A stretch of 64,000 nt of DNA from the NCBI GenBank assembly GCA_022825505.1, contig JAJDWR010000067.1:124001-188000 (forward strand), in the 5' to 3' direction. Positions within the stretch are counted from its first letter, which is position 1, and the number at the start of each line of letters is the position of its first letter. Below, piece after piece: positions 44,305 through 53,742 of the stretch. Position numbers and translations under genes: made by a program. This DNA is from Gammaproteobacteria bacterium (GTDB taxonomy: Bacteria; Pseudomonadota; Gammaproteobacteria; Steroidobacterales; Rariloculaceae). The notes below the pieces were generated by a model that was given only the letters and a program-made list of their open reading frames with translations, had not been told where the DNA came from and searched no databases.

Positions 44305-45894
44305 ATGCATTCGATTCGACACTTTGCGACGTGCTGGATGTGCGTTCTCGTGGTTCTGTCGTCGCTGTCCGGTCACGCCCAGACGGCTTCCGAGCAAGTG
44401 CGCGCCAGCGCGGAAGCGCTGGGTAGTCTGGAGCGCATTCTCGCAATCCGCAATATCACGCTGACGGGTTATGGGCAGTGGGCGTATCAGTACGGCGGCG
44501 GAAATATAACCGGTGACCCGAATGCGCCGCAGAAATGGGGCGCGGCCAACGACTTGCGGCGCGTCTACGATCTTGAGAACGATCGCTTCCATCTCTTCGA
44601 GCGGCGGAACTACCTCTTCCCGTTTGCGGGGACCCGCGGGCACGCCTTTACGCCGACGAACCAGATTCTGGATGGAGACGTCGCCTATAACGTCCTGCCT
44701 GATGGGACGGCGACGCGGGTCGGCGACACCGGCGGACAAGGGTCGCAACGCGCGGACAGCCCCCGGATCCGTCGTCTGTGGATGCTGTCGAATCCCGTGA
44801 CCGCGATTCGCGCGGCGCTCTCGCCTGAAACGAGTCTCGGCGAAGTGAGCGTGGAAGACGGTTCGAACCTGATTCCGATCGTCACAGCCGAGGGCTACAA
44901 ACTCACGATTGGCGTCGACTCCGCCACCGACCTGCCCCGTTTCGTACGCTGGATCAATCCCCAGGACAACATGGGCCAATTGACGTACACGGTCCATTTC
45001 ACGGGGTACGTGCCGGTGGATGGGTTGTTGCTGCCGCTCGGCTACAACACGGTCATCGACTGGCGCGATATCGACTTCATGAAAATCTACGTGGATGCTT
45101 ACGAGATCGACGGCGACGTTGCGGATCTCTCCGCTCCGGCGGAGGTCGCGGCGGCGCCGGAGCCGGTGGTGGAACCGCCCGTTGTCGAAGCCATGCCTGT
45201 CGCGAAGGGAGTCTGGCGTCTTTCGACCGGCACGACCGTATTCGAGTTCAGCGACCACCTGACCCTGTACGAAGTCTATGGAAACCAGCTCCAGACGAAT
45301 GCGACCATCGAATTTGCGAATCGCCTGGTCCCGGGCAAGCCGGTGACTGAGGCGATCGTCTCGCACCACCATTCGGATCATTCGGGCGGGTTCAGGGCCG
45401 CGGTCGCCGCCGGACTCACGATCATCTCCAAGCGTGCCAACGAAGGCATTTTGCGTGAGTGGGCGGAACGCCGGGCTCCGGATTTTCCCGATTTCCTGGA
45501 GCGAAACTGGCAGGAGATGAAGTTTCTGCCTGTGGACGAGCATCTGCGACTCGCCGACGACGAGATGGTTGTCGATCTCTATTGGGCCCGCAACAACATC
45601 CACACGGCGGACCTGGTGCTGGCGCACCTTCCCGAACATCGGGTGATCGTCGAAGCCGACATCGCCACGGCGGCCGAGGACTATCAGTGGTGGGCGGACA
45701 ATTTATGGGACATCATCGAATACTACGATCTGGAAGTAGACCTGCTGTCGCCGGTTCACCAGTACATCATGACGGCGGATGAGGTTCGTGCATTCGTGGA
45801 CGGCGGCGTTCAACGAGCCCGACAGCGCTGCGCCGAAGAACTGGCCAGGCGAAACTACTTCCCCGGATGCCCCGTGCAGAGCGACCGGTTCTGA
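44305..45894 (+). CDS. Exported MBL-fold metallo-hydrolase with N-terminal extension
   Basis: The protein has 529 residues and a signal peptide (to G-H-A-Q). The first 270 residues form a beta-rich domain (Y-G-Q-W-A-Y-Q-Y, L-F-E-R-R-N-Y-L-F-P) that I do not recognise. A Pro/Ala/Glu-rich linker at about 275-300 leads to the MBL domain with S-H-H-H-S-D-H-S-G-G at about 352, N-I-H-T-A-D at about 432, V-E-A-D and S-P-V-H-Q. Metal ligands appear complete. Substrate is unknown. GGAGG lies ahead of the start. It is divergent from VapBC and convergent with the CDGSH gene. Confidence 0.82.
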   Translation: MHSIRHFATCWMCVLVVLSSLSGHAQTASEQVRASAEALGSLERILAIRNITLTGYGQWAYQYGGGNITGDPNAPQKWGAANDLRRVYDLENDRFHLFERRNYLFPFAGTRGHAFTPTNQILDGDVAYNVLPDGTATRVGDTGGQGSQRADSPRIRRLWMLSNPVTAIRAALSPETSLGEVSVEDGSNLIPIVTAEGYKLTIGVDSATDLPRFVRWINPQDNMGQLTYTVHFTGYVPVDGLLLPLGYNTVIDWRDIDFMKIYVDAYEIDGDVADLSAPAEVAAAPEPVVEPPVVEAMPVAKGVWRLSTGTTVFEFSDHLTLYEVYGNQLQTNATIEFANRLVPGKPVTEAIVSHHHSDHSGGFRAAVAAGLTIISKRANEGILREWAERRAPDFPDFLERNWQEMKFLPVDEHLRLADDEMVVDLYWARNNIHTADLVLAHLPEHRVIVEADIATAAEDYQWWADNLWDIIEYYDLEVDLLSPVHQYIMTADEVRAFVDGGVQRARQRCAEELARRNYFPGCPVQSDRF

Positions 45895-45996
45895 TCCGCG
45901 CTCCGATACTCGGGAACCGGCGACCCGGGCAAGAATGTCCAGGTGTCAGGGAACGGATTCCGACGGGCGCCGGCCGTCCGGGGTGAGGGGCGCGTC

Positions 45997-46239
45997 TCAC
46001 CCTATTCGGTTGTGTGTCCCGTCGCAGAGCGGCTGTTTGTCCGTTCGCTTGCAACCGCAGAAGTAGGCGGTGCCGCCGCGATCCGATACATATCTCACGG
46101 GGGTAAATTCGGTGCCGCTGTGGGAACCATCGCAGAAAGGCTGGTTCCGGCTTCTGCCGCAGCGGCACCAGAAATAGGCGGTGCCCTCGGAAACTTCGAC
46201 CGCGTAGGGACTCTTCTGCGCAATGATCGCTTCGGACAT
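45997..46239 (-). CDS. Double CDGSH iron-sulfur protein
   Basis: The 80-residue protein has two CDGSH [2Fe-2S] sites: C-R-C-G-R-S-R-N-Q-P-F-C-D-G-S-H and C-G-C-K-R-T-D-K-Q-P-L-C-D-G-T-H. Each has three Cys and one His as ligands. No signal peptide is present, so it is cytosolic, unlike most neighbours. Tandem-CDGSH proteins of this size are known in proteobacteria, with roles in redox or iron handling not settled. It is downstream of a DUF6152-GDTLV fusion gene in the opposite gene neighbourhood of the MBL enzyme. Confidence 0.92.
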   Translation of the reverse strand: MSEAIIAQKSPYAVEVSEGTAYFWCRCGRSRNQPFCDGSHSGTEFTPVRYVSDRGGTAYFCGCKRTDKQPLCDGTHNRIG

Positions 46240-46313
46240 CCTTGTTCTCCTACCTGTTTGCCCGAGATCATCCGTGGCCGCGGATGACCTGCGGGGCCGC
46301 TACCTATCCGGCG

Positions 46314-47375
46314 CTATCCGGCGCCCTGGGACGTGGATTGAGCTGCTGTCTCCGCGTCGCATTCGAACGGTTCGATGGGCGTGCCTTCGGCCAGGCGACT
46401 CCACTGGGTGGATCCCGTATACGACTCGGTCAGGTACACCGGGTCGACGATGGTGTACTCCACCACTAGCGTCTGGCCATCGTCGCTGAGGCTGTAGCGC
46501 TCCGTGAACTCCTTCTGTGCGCTGGACGGCACGTCCGCACCGACGCCGTTGGGGTCGAAGTCCGACGCCATTCCGGCTTCCAGGTCCGGAAAGCCGCGGC
46601 TCTCCACCACGATGGTGTCGCCTTCGACCCGGCCCATGATCTCACCGAACTGACCCGTCGATTCCGCTACCACGGTCTCACCGTCCAGCGGGACGGGACG
46701 GACGATCCCGTAGTACTCGTGGTGCAACCGTACTTCACCGTCGTCCACCTCGATTCCGTAGAGATACGGGACATAGAGTATGGAAGGCAGGTTGGGCGGA
46801 ATGCAGCGCATGGCCGGTGTGTCCAGGGGGTTGAACGCGGCTCTGGCGTCCAGTCCCGCCTGGGTCAGCGGATAGGGCGATTCGGCGTTGATATGCGGAT
46901 TCGGGTCCGCTTCGTAGCCCCAGACGCCCTCGAAGCGCTCCAGCCCCGTCGCACTCACGTCCGCCGCCAGGCCCCCCTCCGGAACCAGCGTATCAGGAGC
47001 CCACTGATAGACCATACCGTCGTCCGTCTCAAAGACGAGCCCGAAAATCAGCGGCCGATCCGGAACGCGGCTCGGCATGCCGCTGACGGTCAATGTCTGG
47101 CCGATCTCGAACGTATCCTGGTCGATGTTGACCCGCTTGAGCAGCGGTATCGAGTGGGTTTCCACTTCCCAGCGCTGGAGGGCCCCGTCCTCGCCCTGCA
47201 CATCCAGTTCCAGGAACGAATGCGGGCTTCTGATGCGAATATCCGCCACGGTTCCCTGGACCGAAGCCAGTCCGGTGGGATCGAAATGCACGGCGAACGA
47301 GTGGTGCGCCTGCGCGCTCGTGATTACGAATCCAAACAAGGAAGCGGAAAATACTGATATCAAGAGTCTTTTCAT
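46314..47375 (-). CDS. Secreted DUF6152-GDTLV fusion protein
   Basis: The protein has 353 residues. The signal peptide ends T-S-A-Q-A, then mature His-His-Ser-Phe. The DUF6152 part has I-R-S-P-H-S-F, R-W-E-V-E-T-H-S and a G-M-P-S-R strand. The GDTLV part reads M-G-R-V-E-G-D-T-I-V-V-E-S-R-G, then E-R-Y-S-L-S-D-D-G-Q-T-L-V-V-E-Y-T-I-V-D-P and F-E-C-D. ATG at 47375 is eight bases after AAGGAGC, so the longer upstream frame is rejected. It lies 98 bases after the acyl-CoA dehydrogenase gene and 74 before the CDGSH gene, all on the minus strand. Confidence 0.8.
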   Translation of the reverse strand: MKRLLISVFSASLFGFVITSAQAHHSFAVHFDPTGLASVQGTVADIRIRSPHSFLELDVQGEDGALQRWEVETHSIPLLKRVNIDQDTFEIGQTLTVSGMPSRVPDRPLIFGLVFETDDGMVYQWAPDTLVPEGGLAADVSATGLERFEGVWGYEADPNPHINAESPYPLTQAGLDARAAFNPLDTPAMRCIPPNLPSILYVPYLYGIEVDDGEVRLHHEYYGIVRPVPLDGETVVAESTGQFGEIMGRVEGDTIVVESRGFPDLEAGMASDFDPNGVGADVPSSAQKEFTERYSLSDDGQTLVVEYTIVDPVYLTESYTGSTQWSRLAEGTPIEPFECDAETAAQSTSQGAG

Positions 47376-47473
47376 TGTGGCGTGCTCCTTATTGCCGAAG
47401 TACCGGGTTCCTGTTTTCGACTTGTTTCTCAGCCCCGGTATCGGGTCCATTGTAATGCAAATGTCACCGTCGC

Positions 47474-48619
47474 TCAGAACGCGTTCACGCCGGTGAGCGC
47501 CTGGCCCACGACCAACTGGTGCACCGTCTCCGTGCCTTCGTAGGTATTCACCGTTTCGAGGTTGAGCATGTGACGCATGGCCGTGTGCTCGACGGTGATT
47601 CCGCTGCCGCCGAGCATATCGCGGCTGTCCCGGGCGATCTCCAGCGCCGCGCGGACGTTATGCCACTTGGCGAGGGAAACCTGCGCGGGTTGTATTCGGC
47701 CGGCGTCCTTGAGTTTGCCGAGCCTGTAGGCAAGCAACTGGGCGGTCGCGATCCTGCGCGCCATTTCGGCGAGGCGAATCTGTATCGACTGCGTGTGCGA
47801 CAGCGGGCGGTCGAAAAGAACCCTTTCGCCGGAATAGTCCAGCACTTCCCGGAGGCAGGCCTGCGCGGCCCCGACAGCGCCCCAGCATATTCCGAATCGC
47901 GCCTGGGACAGGCAGCTCAGCGGGTACCTGAGTCCCACCGCGTCGGGAAGCACGCTTTCGGCGGGGACCCGAACATTGTCGAAGAACAGCGCCGAGGTGA
48001 TCGACGCCCGCATCGAGAACTTGCGCTCGATCTCGGTTGCCTCGAACCCCCGCATGCCCGGCTCCACGAGGAAACCACGGATTCCCTCGTCGGTCATCGC
48101 CCACACCAGCGCAACGTCGGCGACCGTTCCGTTGGTGATCCACATTTTGGAACCGTTGAGGATCCAGTCGCCGCCATCCCGCTTCGCATGCGTCTTCATG
48201 TTGCCCGGGTCGGAGCCGCCGTGGGCTTCGGTCAGGCCGAAGCAACCGAGCGCTTCGCCGCGCGCCATCGCCGGCAGCCAGCGCTCCTTCTGCGGGTCCG
48301 AGCCGTAGCGGTGGATCGGAAACATGGTCAACGAACTCTGTACCGAGATGAAGCTTCGCAGGCCGCTGTCGCCACGCTCGAGTTCCCGGCAGATCAGTCC
48401 GTAGCAGACATTGTTCAGACCCGCGCAGCCGTATCCGTGCAGCGTCGAGCCGAACAATCCGAGGCCGGCCATCTCGGGGATCAACTCGGAGGGAAAGCGG
48501 TGTTCCTCGAAGCACTCCCGAATGATTGGCAGCACCTTCTCGGACACGAATCGGGCCACGGTGTCCCTGACGAGCACTTCGTCGTCCGCCAACAGCGAGT
48601 CGACGTCCAGCAGATCCAT
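47474..48619 (-). CDS. Acyl-CoA dehydrogenase, glutaryl-CoA dehydrogenase-like
   Basis: This cytoplasmic FAD enzyme of 381 residues has C-F-G-L-T-E-A-H-G-G-S-D-P-G-N at about 130, K-M-W-I-T-N-G, R-D-M-L-G-G-S-G-I and the catalytic Glu in N-T-Y-E-G-T near the end. The Y-G-C-A-G-L-N-N-V-C-Y-G-L-I-C-R-E-L-E-R region and the final Q-A-L-T-G-V-N-A-F match the glutaryl-CoA dehydrogenase branch. ATG at 48619 begins the conserved domain; the frame is open 58 codons further upstream without family similarity. No CoA transferase or partner electron-transfer flavoprotein gene is nearby. Confidence 0.9.
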   Translation of the reverse strand: MDLLDVDSLLADDEVLVRDTVARFVSEKVLPIIRECFEEHRFPSELIPEMAGLGLFGSTLHGYGCAGLNNVCYGLICRELERGDSGLRSFISVQSSLTMFPIHRYGSDPQKERWLPAMARGEALGCFGLTEAHGGSDPGNMKTHAKRDGGDWILNGSKMWITNGTVADVALVWAMTDEGIRGFLVEPGMRGFEATEIERKFSMRASITSALFFDNVRVPAESVLPDAVGLRYPLSCLSQARFGICWGAVGAAQACLREVLDYSGERVLFDRPLSHTQSIQIRLAEMARRIATAQLLAYRLGKLKDAGRIQPAQVSLAKWHNVRAALEIARDSRDMLGGSGITVEHTAMRHMLNLETVNTYEGTETVHQLVVGQALTGVNAF

Positions 48620-48853
48620 GGAATTCAACCCAGCCACTTCACTCTCCGATTGCCAGCGCGGACCGTTCCGCGGACGCTCCGGGCACGGGGCGCGTCGCGC
48701 CCGTCGCCACGCAATTTCCAGGTACCGGTCGCGGTGGCTACTATAATCGAGGTGGCGCGGTGGATGTGTGGACAGTTGCAACCGATGCGCCAATGGAATA
48801 TATGAGTGCAGTCAGTTTTCGCGCCCGAGCGATTACGGTGGAGGGACAAGAGG

Positions 48854-50500
48854 ATGAACAAGAACAAGTTACCCGGCAATCCATTCATGACTCGCCGGAG
48901 TTTTTGCGAGACCGGTGTGGCCGCCTTGACGGGTCTGATGGCGGGAGCAACGGCGCTGCGTGCGGCGGCGCAGGAGACGCGCCTTTCCAGCCCGGGCGGT
49001 ACGGCGCAGACCGAATCCGGCAGAGTTCGCGGCCTGCTGAGGAACGGTGTGCATCAATTCTGGGGAATTCCCTACGGCGCACCGTCGGGAGGGGTGAACC
49101 GCTTCATGCCGCCTCGGAAGCCTGCTGCCTGGAATGGCGTCAGGGACTGCTTCCAGCTTGGCGAACGGGCCTTGATGCAGCCGGGCGGCAGCGAGCCCGC
49201 GGCGGTCGTGCGGGCGCTCAATCGCAACAGTCCGCAGGGCGAGGACTGCCTGAACGTGAATCTGTTCACTCCGGGCCTCGACAGCGCCGCCCGGCCGGTC
49301 ATGGTCTGGCTGCACGGCGGCGGCTTTTCCGCCGGTTCCGGAAACTACCTGCTCTACAACGGCACGAACCTGGCGAAGAAAGAGGACGTGGTGGTGGTCG
49401 TTGTAAACCACCGGCTCAACGTGCATGGGTTCCTGCACCTGGCGGATATTGGCGGCGAGAAGTGGGCCCGGTCCACCAACGTCGGCATGCAGGACCAGGT
49501 GGCGACGCTGGAATGGATCAGGAACAACATTGAGAACTTCGGTGGCGATCCGGATCGGGTCACGATCTTTGGCCAGTCGGGCGGCGGCGGCAAGGTGACG
49601 ACGCTGATGGCCATGCCGTCGGCTCAGGGCCTGTTCCACCGCGCCGTCGCCCAAAGCGGGTTTGCGCTCAGGGGCACACCTTCGGCGGATGCGAGTGAGG
49701 CTGCGGAGCGATTTCTGGCAAAGCTGGGAATTGCTTTCGACGACCTCGAGCGCCTGCAGGAATTGCCGGTACAGCAGATTCAGGACGCCATTTACAGCGA
49801 ACCCGAGGTTCCGGGACTCGGCAGGGGTCCGGTGATCGACGGTACCGTCATTCCGGGCCACCAATGGGATCCTGCGGCACCGTCCTGGTCGGCGGACGTG
49901 CCGTTCATGGTCGGTTCAACCGAAACGGAGGACGGCTGGATCGGCCCGCCGCCATTTGAACTGCCGGACGACGAAATGCTGGACCTGTTCACCACGCAAT
50001 TGGCCCACGGCAATCGCGATGACGCACGGGAGTTGCTCGGCCTCTACCGGCGGATTCACCCGGACAAGCGCAACCGCATGCTCTGGCTGACTGCGGAGTC
50101 GGACAACGCCCGACGCCGGACTGCGCAAATCCTGAGCCAGTTGAAGTACGAACAAGGCGCTGCGCCGAGTTACCTGTACTTTTTTGACTGGTATTCACCG
50201 GTCCATGACAACCGCATGGGTTCGTACCATACGCTGGACATTCCCTTCATCTTCTACAACCTGGATATTGCCGCCTCAATGACGGGCGCCGAGCACTCCA
50301 GGTACGAACTCGGACATGTCATGAGCGCGGCGTGGGCCGCCTTTGCGCGGACCGGCAATCCGGACCATCCGGACATGCCGCACTGGCCCGCGTTCAACCC
50401 GGAGGCCTACCCGACCATGATGTTCGGCGAGGAGGTCAGGGTAGCCGACGATCCCAATCGGGAAGAGCGCCTGGCGCTGGCGAGGTCAAGAAGAACGTAG
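48854..50500 (+). CDS. Type B carboxylesterase with Tat-like signal
   Basis: The protein has 548 residues. The N-terminus T-R-R-S-F-C-E-T-G followed by a hydrophobic stretch and A-A-A-Q resembles a twin-arginine signal, implying export folded. The catalytic domain has Q-G-E-D-C-L-N-V-N-L, W-L-H-G-G-G-F, the nucleophile in I-F-G-Q-S-G-G-G-G, and S-T-E-T-E-D-G-W. It ends with W-P-A-F-N-P, as in cholinesterase-type enzymes. ATG at 48854 follows GGAGG. It heads a rightward pair with the PQQ dehydrogenase 70 bases on, so the ester product (an alcohol) could be the dehydrogenase substrate. Confidence 0.88.
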   Translation: MNKNKLPGNPFMTRRSFCETGVAALTGLMAGATALRAAAQETRLSSPGGTAQTESGRVRGLLRNGVHQFWGIPYGAPSGGVNRFMPPRKPAAWNGVRDCFQLGERALMQPGGSEPAAVVRALNRNSPQGEDCLNVNLFTPGLDSAARPVMVWLHGGGFSAGSGNYLLYNGTNLAKKEDVVVVVVNHRLNVHGFLHLADIGGEKWARSTNVGMQDQVATLEWIRNNIENFGGDPDRVTIFGQSGGGGKVTTLMAMPSAQGLFHRAVAQSGFALRGTPSADASEAAERFLAKLGIAFDDLERLQELPVQQIQDAIYSEPEVPGLGRGPVIDGTVIPGHQWDPAAPSWSADVPFMVGSTETEDGWIGPPPFELPDDEMLDLFTTQLAHGNRDDARELLGLYRRIHPDKRNRMLWLTAESDNARRRTAQILSQLKYEQGAAPSYLYFFDWYSPVHDNRMGSYHTLDIPFIFYNLDIAASMTGAEHSRYELGHVMSAAWAAFARTGNPDHPDMPHWPAFNPEAYPTMMFGEEVRVADDPNREERLALARSRRT

Positions 50501-50570
50501 AAGAAACAGGGGCGTTCGCCGGCACTCGCCGGAGGCGCCGTTGAAGGCAGACAGGCAAGGAGAAATCGGT

Positions 50571-52709
50571 ATGACCGATGCTGGGAGAATTCGGACAGGT
50601 AGATTGGGCGCTGGACGCACGCTGGGCGCGGTCGGCGCGATTGCGAGCCTGCTGGCAGTGCAACCGGTACAAGGGCAGTGGGTGGGGCCCAGCTTCACCC
50701 ACGAGCAGGCCACGAAAGGACGAACAGCATACGAAACCGGATGCGCGTCGTGCCATGGCGATACCCTGGATGGCGGAGAACTAGGCCCGCCTTTGCGAGG
50801 GCGTCTCTTTCTTCAGCAATGGGGCGGCAAATCCGTGGCGGGATTGTTCGCCGAGATCGTCGCGACCAAGCCGGGCGCGGCACCGGGGACGCTGGGTGAC
50901 ACGGTCTACGCTGACCTGATGGCCTACATTCTGCAGGAAAACGGCGTACGTCCCAGCGCGGGCGAATTGCCGACTGACCTGCCGGCGCTCAATTCCCTTC
51001 TGGTGCCCAGCTACGGACGGACCGCCAGCGGCGGGCTTCCGGGCGGCGTTACCCTGCCGCCGCCGCCCGACACGAGCCCAACCCCCCTGGACGAATTCAC
51101 CCCGGTGACCGACGAGATGTTGGCGGATCCTCCCGCGGGAGACTGGCTGACATGGCGCCGCACGCAGGACGCCTTCGGGTACAGCCCGCTGGACGACATC
51201 AACAGGGGCAATGTCGATGATCTTCGCGTGGCGTGGAGTTGGTCGCTGCCTCCCGGATCGGCCGAGGTGGCGCCGCTGGTTCATGACGGCGTCATGTTCG
51301 TTCACGGTCACGGCGATATCGTCCAGGCCCTGGATGCAGCGACAGGCGACATGCTGTGGCAATACTCCCACTGGGCGCGCGGAGGCAGGTCTCCGAGCGT
51401 GAAGCGCAGCATTGCCCTCGGCGGCGAATTGCTGTATTTGCCCGCTTCCGACGGGCGGGTCGTGGCCCTGGATGTCAGAACCGGCGACGTCGTCTGGGAT
51501 CAGCAGGTCGGCGACGACGAGCGCTACGCCATGACCTCGGGTCCCCTGGTCGCCCAAGGCAAGGTGATGATCGGCACCACCGGGCGCGCACCCGGCGGCA
51601 ATTACATCGTGGGGCTGGATGCGGCCACGGGCGAGGAGATGTGGCGCTGGTGGACGATCGCCCGCCCGGGGGAGCCGGGCGGCGAGTCCTGGAACGGTTT
51701 GTTGCTGGAGGAGCGCAACGGCGGATCGATCTGGGTACCCGGTACCTACGATGCCGAACTCGGACTGGCGTATTTCGGCGTGGCGCAAACCTACGATACC
51801 GGACCCCTGCTCGAACCGCTCAGGGGTCCTGGAGTCACCAGCGATGCCTTGTTTACCAACACCACTGCGGCGCTGGATCCGGATACCGGGGAACTGGTCT
51901 GGTACTACCAGCACCTCCCCAACGACCAATGGGACCTGGACTGGATTTTCGGCCGCCAGGTGATGACGATGCCCGTGGACGGCGTGGAAAAGAAAGTGGT
52001 CGCCGCGGCAGGCAAGGTAGCCATCTACGATTTTCTCGAGGCGGATACGGGTGCCTATGTGGATTCGCTGGATCTCGGGCTGCAGGACCTGATCACTGCA
52101 ATCGACCCAGAGACAGGGGCCAAGACCATCGATCCGGCGATGATGCCCGGCCCGAACCACGTCGTCACGGTCTGCCCCCATGCCGGGGGCGCCAAGAACT
52201 GGATTCCGGGTTCATATGACGCGGCATCCAGTACGATGTTTCTCCCTCTGACGGAATTCTGCATGGACCTCACGCCAGGCCCGGAAGGGACGGTCACCAG
52301 CCTGTCGTCAGGCGTGAACTGGACCGTCAGACCACGGGCGGACAGCGACGGCAACTACGGGAGACTGCAAGCGGTGAACTTCGAGACCGGGGAAGTGCTG
52401 TGGACGTATCGGCAGCGCACGCCCTGGATGAGCGGTGTGCTGGCGACTGCCGGCGGCCTCGTGTTCGGGGGAGACGTGGAGCGCTATTTCACCGCCTTCG
52501 ATACCGAAAGCGGCGAGCAGTTGTGGCAGGTCCGGCTCAGCGATGTGCCCAACAGTCCGCCCATCAGCTACATGGCCAACGGCAGGCAGTACGTGGCGCT
52601 GACGGCGGGCCACGGCGGCGGCATCTCCGTAGATCGCACGCCGCTGATTCCGGAGGTCAGGCTGCCGTCAAGTTCGGGACCGGTGGTGTGGGCGTTCGAG
52701 TTGCGGTAG
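50571..52709 (+). CDS. PQQ-dependent dehydrogenase with N-terminal cytochrome c domain
   Basis: This periplasmic quinohemoprotein has 712 residues and a signal peptide to V-Q-G-Q. A cytochrome c domain (C-A-S-C-H at about 60) precedes an eight-bladed PQQ propeller, whose repeats show A-L-D-A-A-T-G-D-M-L-W and related blades. In most quinohemoprotein alcohol dehydrogenases the cytochrome is C-terminal, so the order is inverted here. I do not see the adjacent Cys-Cys pair of methanol dehydrogenase. AAGGAG precedes ATG at 50571. No pqq biosynthesis gene is in the window. Confidence 0.9.
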   Translation: MTDAGRIRTGRLGAGRTLGAVGAIASLLAVQPVQGQWVGPSFTHEQATKGRTAYETGCASCHGDTLDGGELGPPLRGRLFLQQWGGKSVAGLFAEIVATKPGAAPGTLGDTVYADLMAYILQENGVRPSAGELPTDLPALNSLLVPSYGRTASGGLPGGVTLPPPPDTSPTPLDEFTPVTDEMLADPPAGDWLTWRRTQDAFGYSPLDDINRGNVDDLRVAWSWSLPPGSAEVAPLVHDGVMFVHGHGDIVQALDAATGDMLWQYSHWARGGRSPSVKRSIALGGELLYLPASDGRVVALDVRTGDVVWDQQVGDDERYAMTSGPLVAQGKVMIGTTGRAPGGNYIVGLDAATGEEMWRWWTIARPGEPGGESWNGLLLEERNGGSIWVPGTYDAELGLAYFGVAQTYDTGPLLEPLRGPGVTSDALFTNTTAALDPDTGELVWYYQHLPNDQWDLDWIFGRQVMTMPVDGVEKKVVAAAGKVAIYDFLEADTGAYVDSLDLGLQDLITAIDPETGAKTIDPAMMPGPNHVVTVCPHAGGAKNWIPGSYDAASSTMFLPLTEFCMDLTPGPEGTVTSLSSGVNWTVRPRADSDGNYGRLQAVNFETGEVLWTYRQRTPWMSGVLATAGGLVFGGDVERYFTAFDTESGEQLWQVRLSDVPNSPPISYMANGRQYVALTAGHGGGISVDRTPLIPEVRLPSSSGPVVWAFELR

Positions 52710-52712
52710 CAG

Positions 52713-52750
52713 TCGTCAAGGGTACTGATAGTTCGAACTTGCCCTGACGA
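52713..52750. terminator. Possible bidirectional stem-loop between convergent genes
   Basis: TCGTCA plus GGG (52713-52722, with one bulged A) pairs with CCC plus TGACGA (52742-52750) around a 19-base loop. It lies in the 58-base gap between the convergent PQQ dehydrogenase and membrane cytochrome genes. There is no T tract, so it may act only as an RNA 3' end stabiliser. Confidence 0.3.
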
Positions 52751-52767
52751 TCGCGGGAGCCTATTCC

Positions 52768-53613
52768 CTACAAGTCCAACTGGTTGCGCAGCAGGGGCCG
52801 GACATTGGCAATGTCCAGATCGCCCAGGGTCGTCTCCGTCGGAGCGCCGGCGTCGATCCACCACCGGACGATCTCGGTCTCGATGTCGGTCAGCGGCGTT
52901 TTGCCTTCGGCGGGCATGAAGTCTTCGTGGTCGCGCGCCAGCGTGATGCGGTAATAGAGTTCGCTGTCGTCGGCATTTCCCGGGGTGATCGCGGGTCCGA
53001 TCTCGCCGCCGTCCAGTGTGGTCTCGTAGGTCGAAAGATCGAGCATGCCGCGCTGGCGTTCGGAATTGTGGCAACTGGAGCAACGCGCCCGCAGCATGGG
53101 CCGAACCACGTCCAGAAAAGGGTCGGCCGCTGCCAGTTCCGTGATCGGAGGGCGCCGCGGCTCCAGGCCCGCCAGCGCGCGGATCGGTCCCGGAGCGTAT
53201 TCGGCGAGGAAGGTCGGGCCATGCGTGAGGTTTCCGCCGTAGTGTCCGGCGACAAACAGCAGGATGACCAGGACCGCGCCGATGCCGTACTGTGCTCTGG
53301 CGTAGAGCGGCGTCAGCCACATCCTCAGCAGCCAGGCCAGGGTGGCCAGCACGGCGACGCTGGTGCCGGCGATCATGTGTACAGTCGCTGACGTTCCGGC
53401 GAATCCGCCTTCGAAGTAGTGCATGTAGCCCAGTACCACGGTGACGATTGAGGTCACCGCAGCGCTGGCCCAAAGGAAGGAGCCGGCCGATTCCGGGCGC
53501 TGCAAGGTCCGTCTGCGCGACGCAGCCTCCAGGGCGATCACCGCAAGTATGATTCCGATAGGCAGGTGCAGGACCAGCACGTGGAAGCGACCAAAGAAAA
53601 ACACCCAGTCCAT
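52768..53613 (-). CDS. Membrane-anchored cytochrome c, DUF2231 plus PSCyt1 type
   Basis: The protein has 281 residues. Four membrane helices (about 5-135) begin with F-H-V-L-V-L-H-L-P-I-G-I, a DUF2231-like pattern. A periplasmic cytochrome of the planctomycete type (PSCyt1) follows, with L-R-A-R-C-S-S-C-H-N-S at about 180, L-D-L-S-T-Y, H-E-D-F-M-P-A-E-G-K and I-V-R-W-W-I-D-A-G-A. Such proteins move electrons between membrane and periplasm. ATG at 53613 follows GAGG closely. The frame is open much further upstream, but that part is antisense to the next gene. It is convergent with the PQQ enzyme it may serve. Confidence 0.87.
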   Translation of the reverse strand: MDWVFFFGRFHVLVLHLPIGIILAVIALEAASRRRTLQRPESAGSFLWASAAVTSIVTVVLGYMHYFEGGFAGTSATVHMIAGTSVAVLATLAWLLRMWLTPLYARAQYGIGAVLVILLFVAGHYGGNLTHGPTFLAEYAPGPIRALAGLEPRRPPITELAAADPFLDVVRPMLRARCSSCHNSERQRGMLDLSTYETTLDGGEIGPAITPGNADDSELYYRITLARDHEDFMPAEGKTPLTDIETEIVRWWIDAGAPTETTLGDLDIANVRPLLRNQLDL

Positions 53614-53742
53614 AAACCCTCTTCTCGCTTTAACCGGTGGATCGTCTCGCCGTGGATTGCGTCCGAACGGAGTCGTGCTCCAAATCCAGAAATTGCGTTG
53701 TGCCGTTGACCGGCATACGCTATCAGAAAAAGCGGGCCGGCA

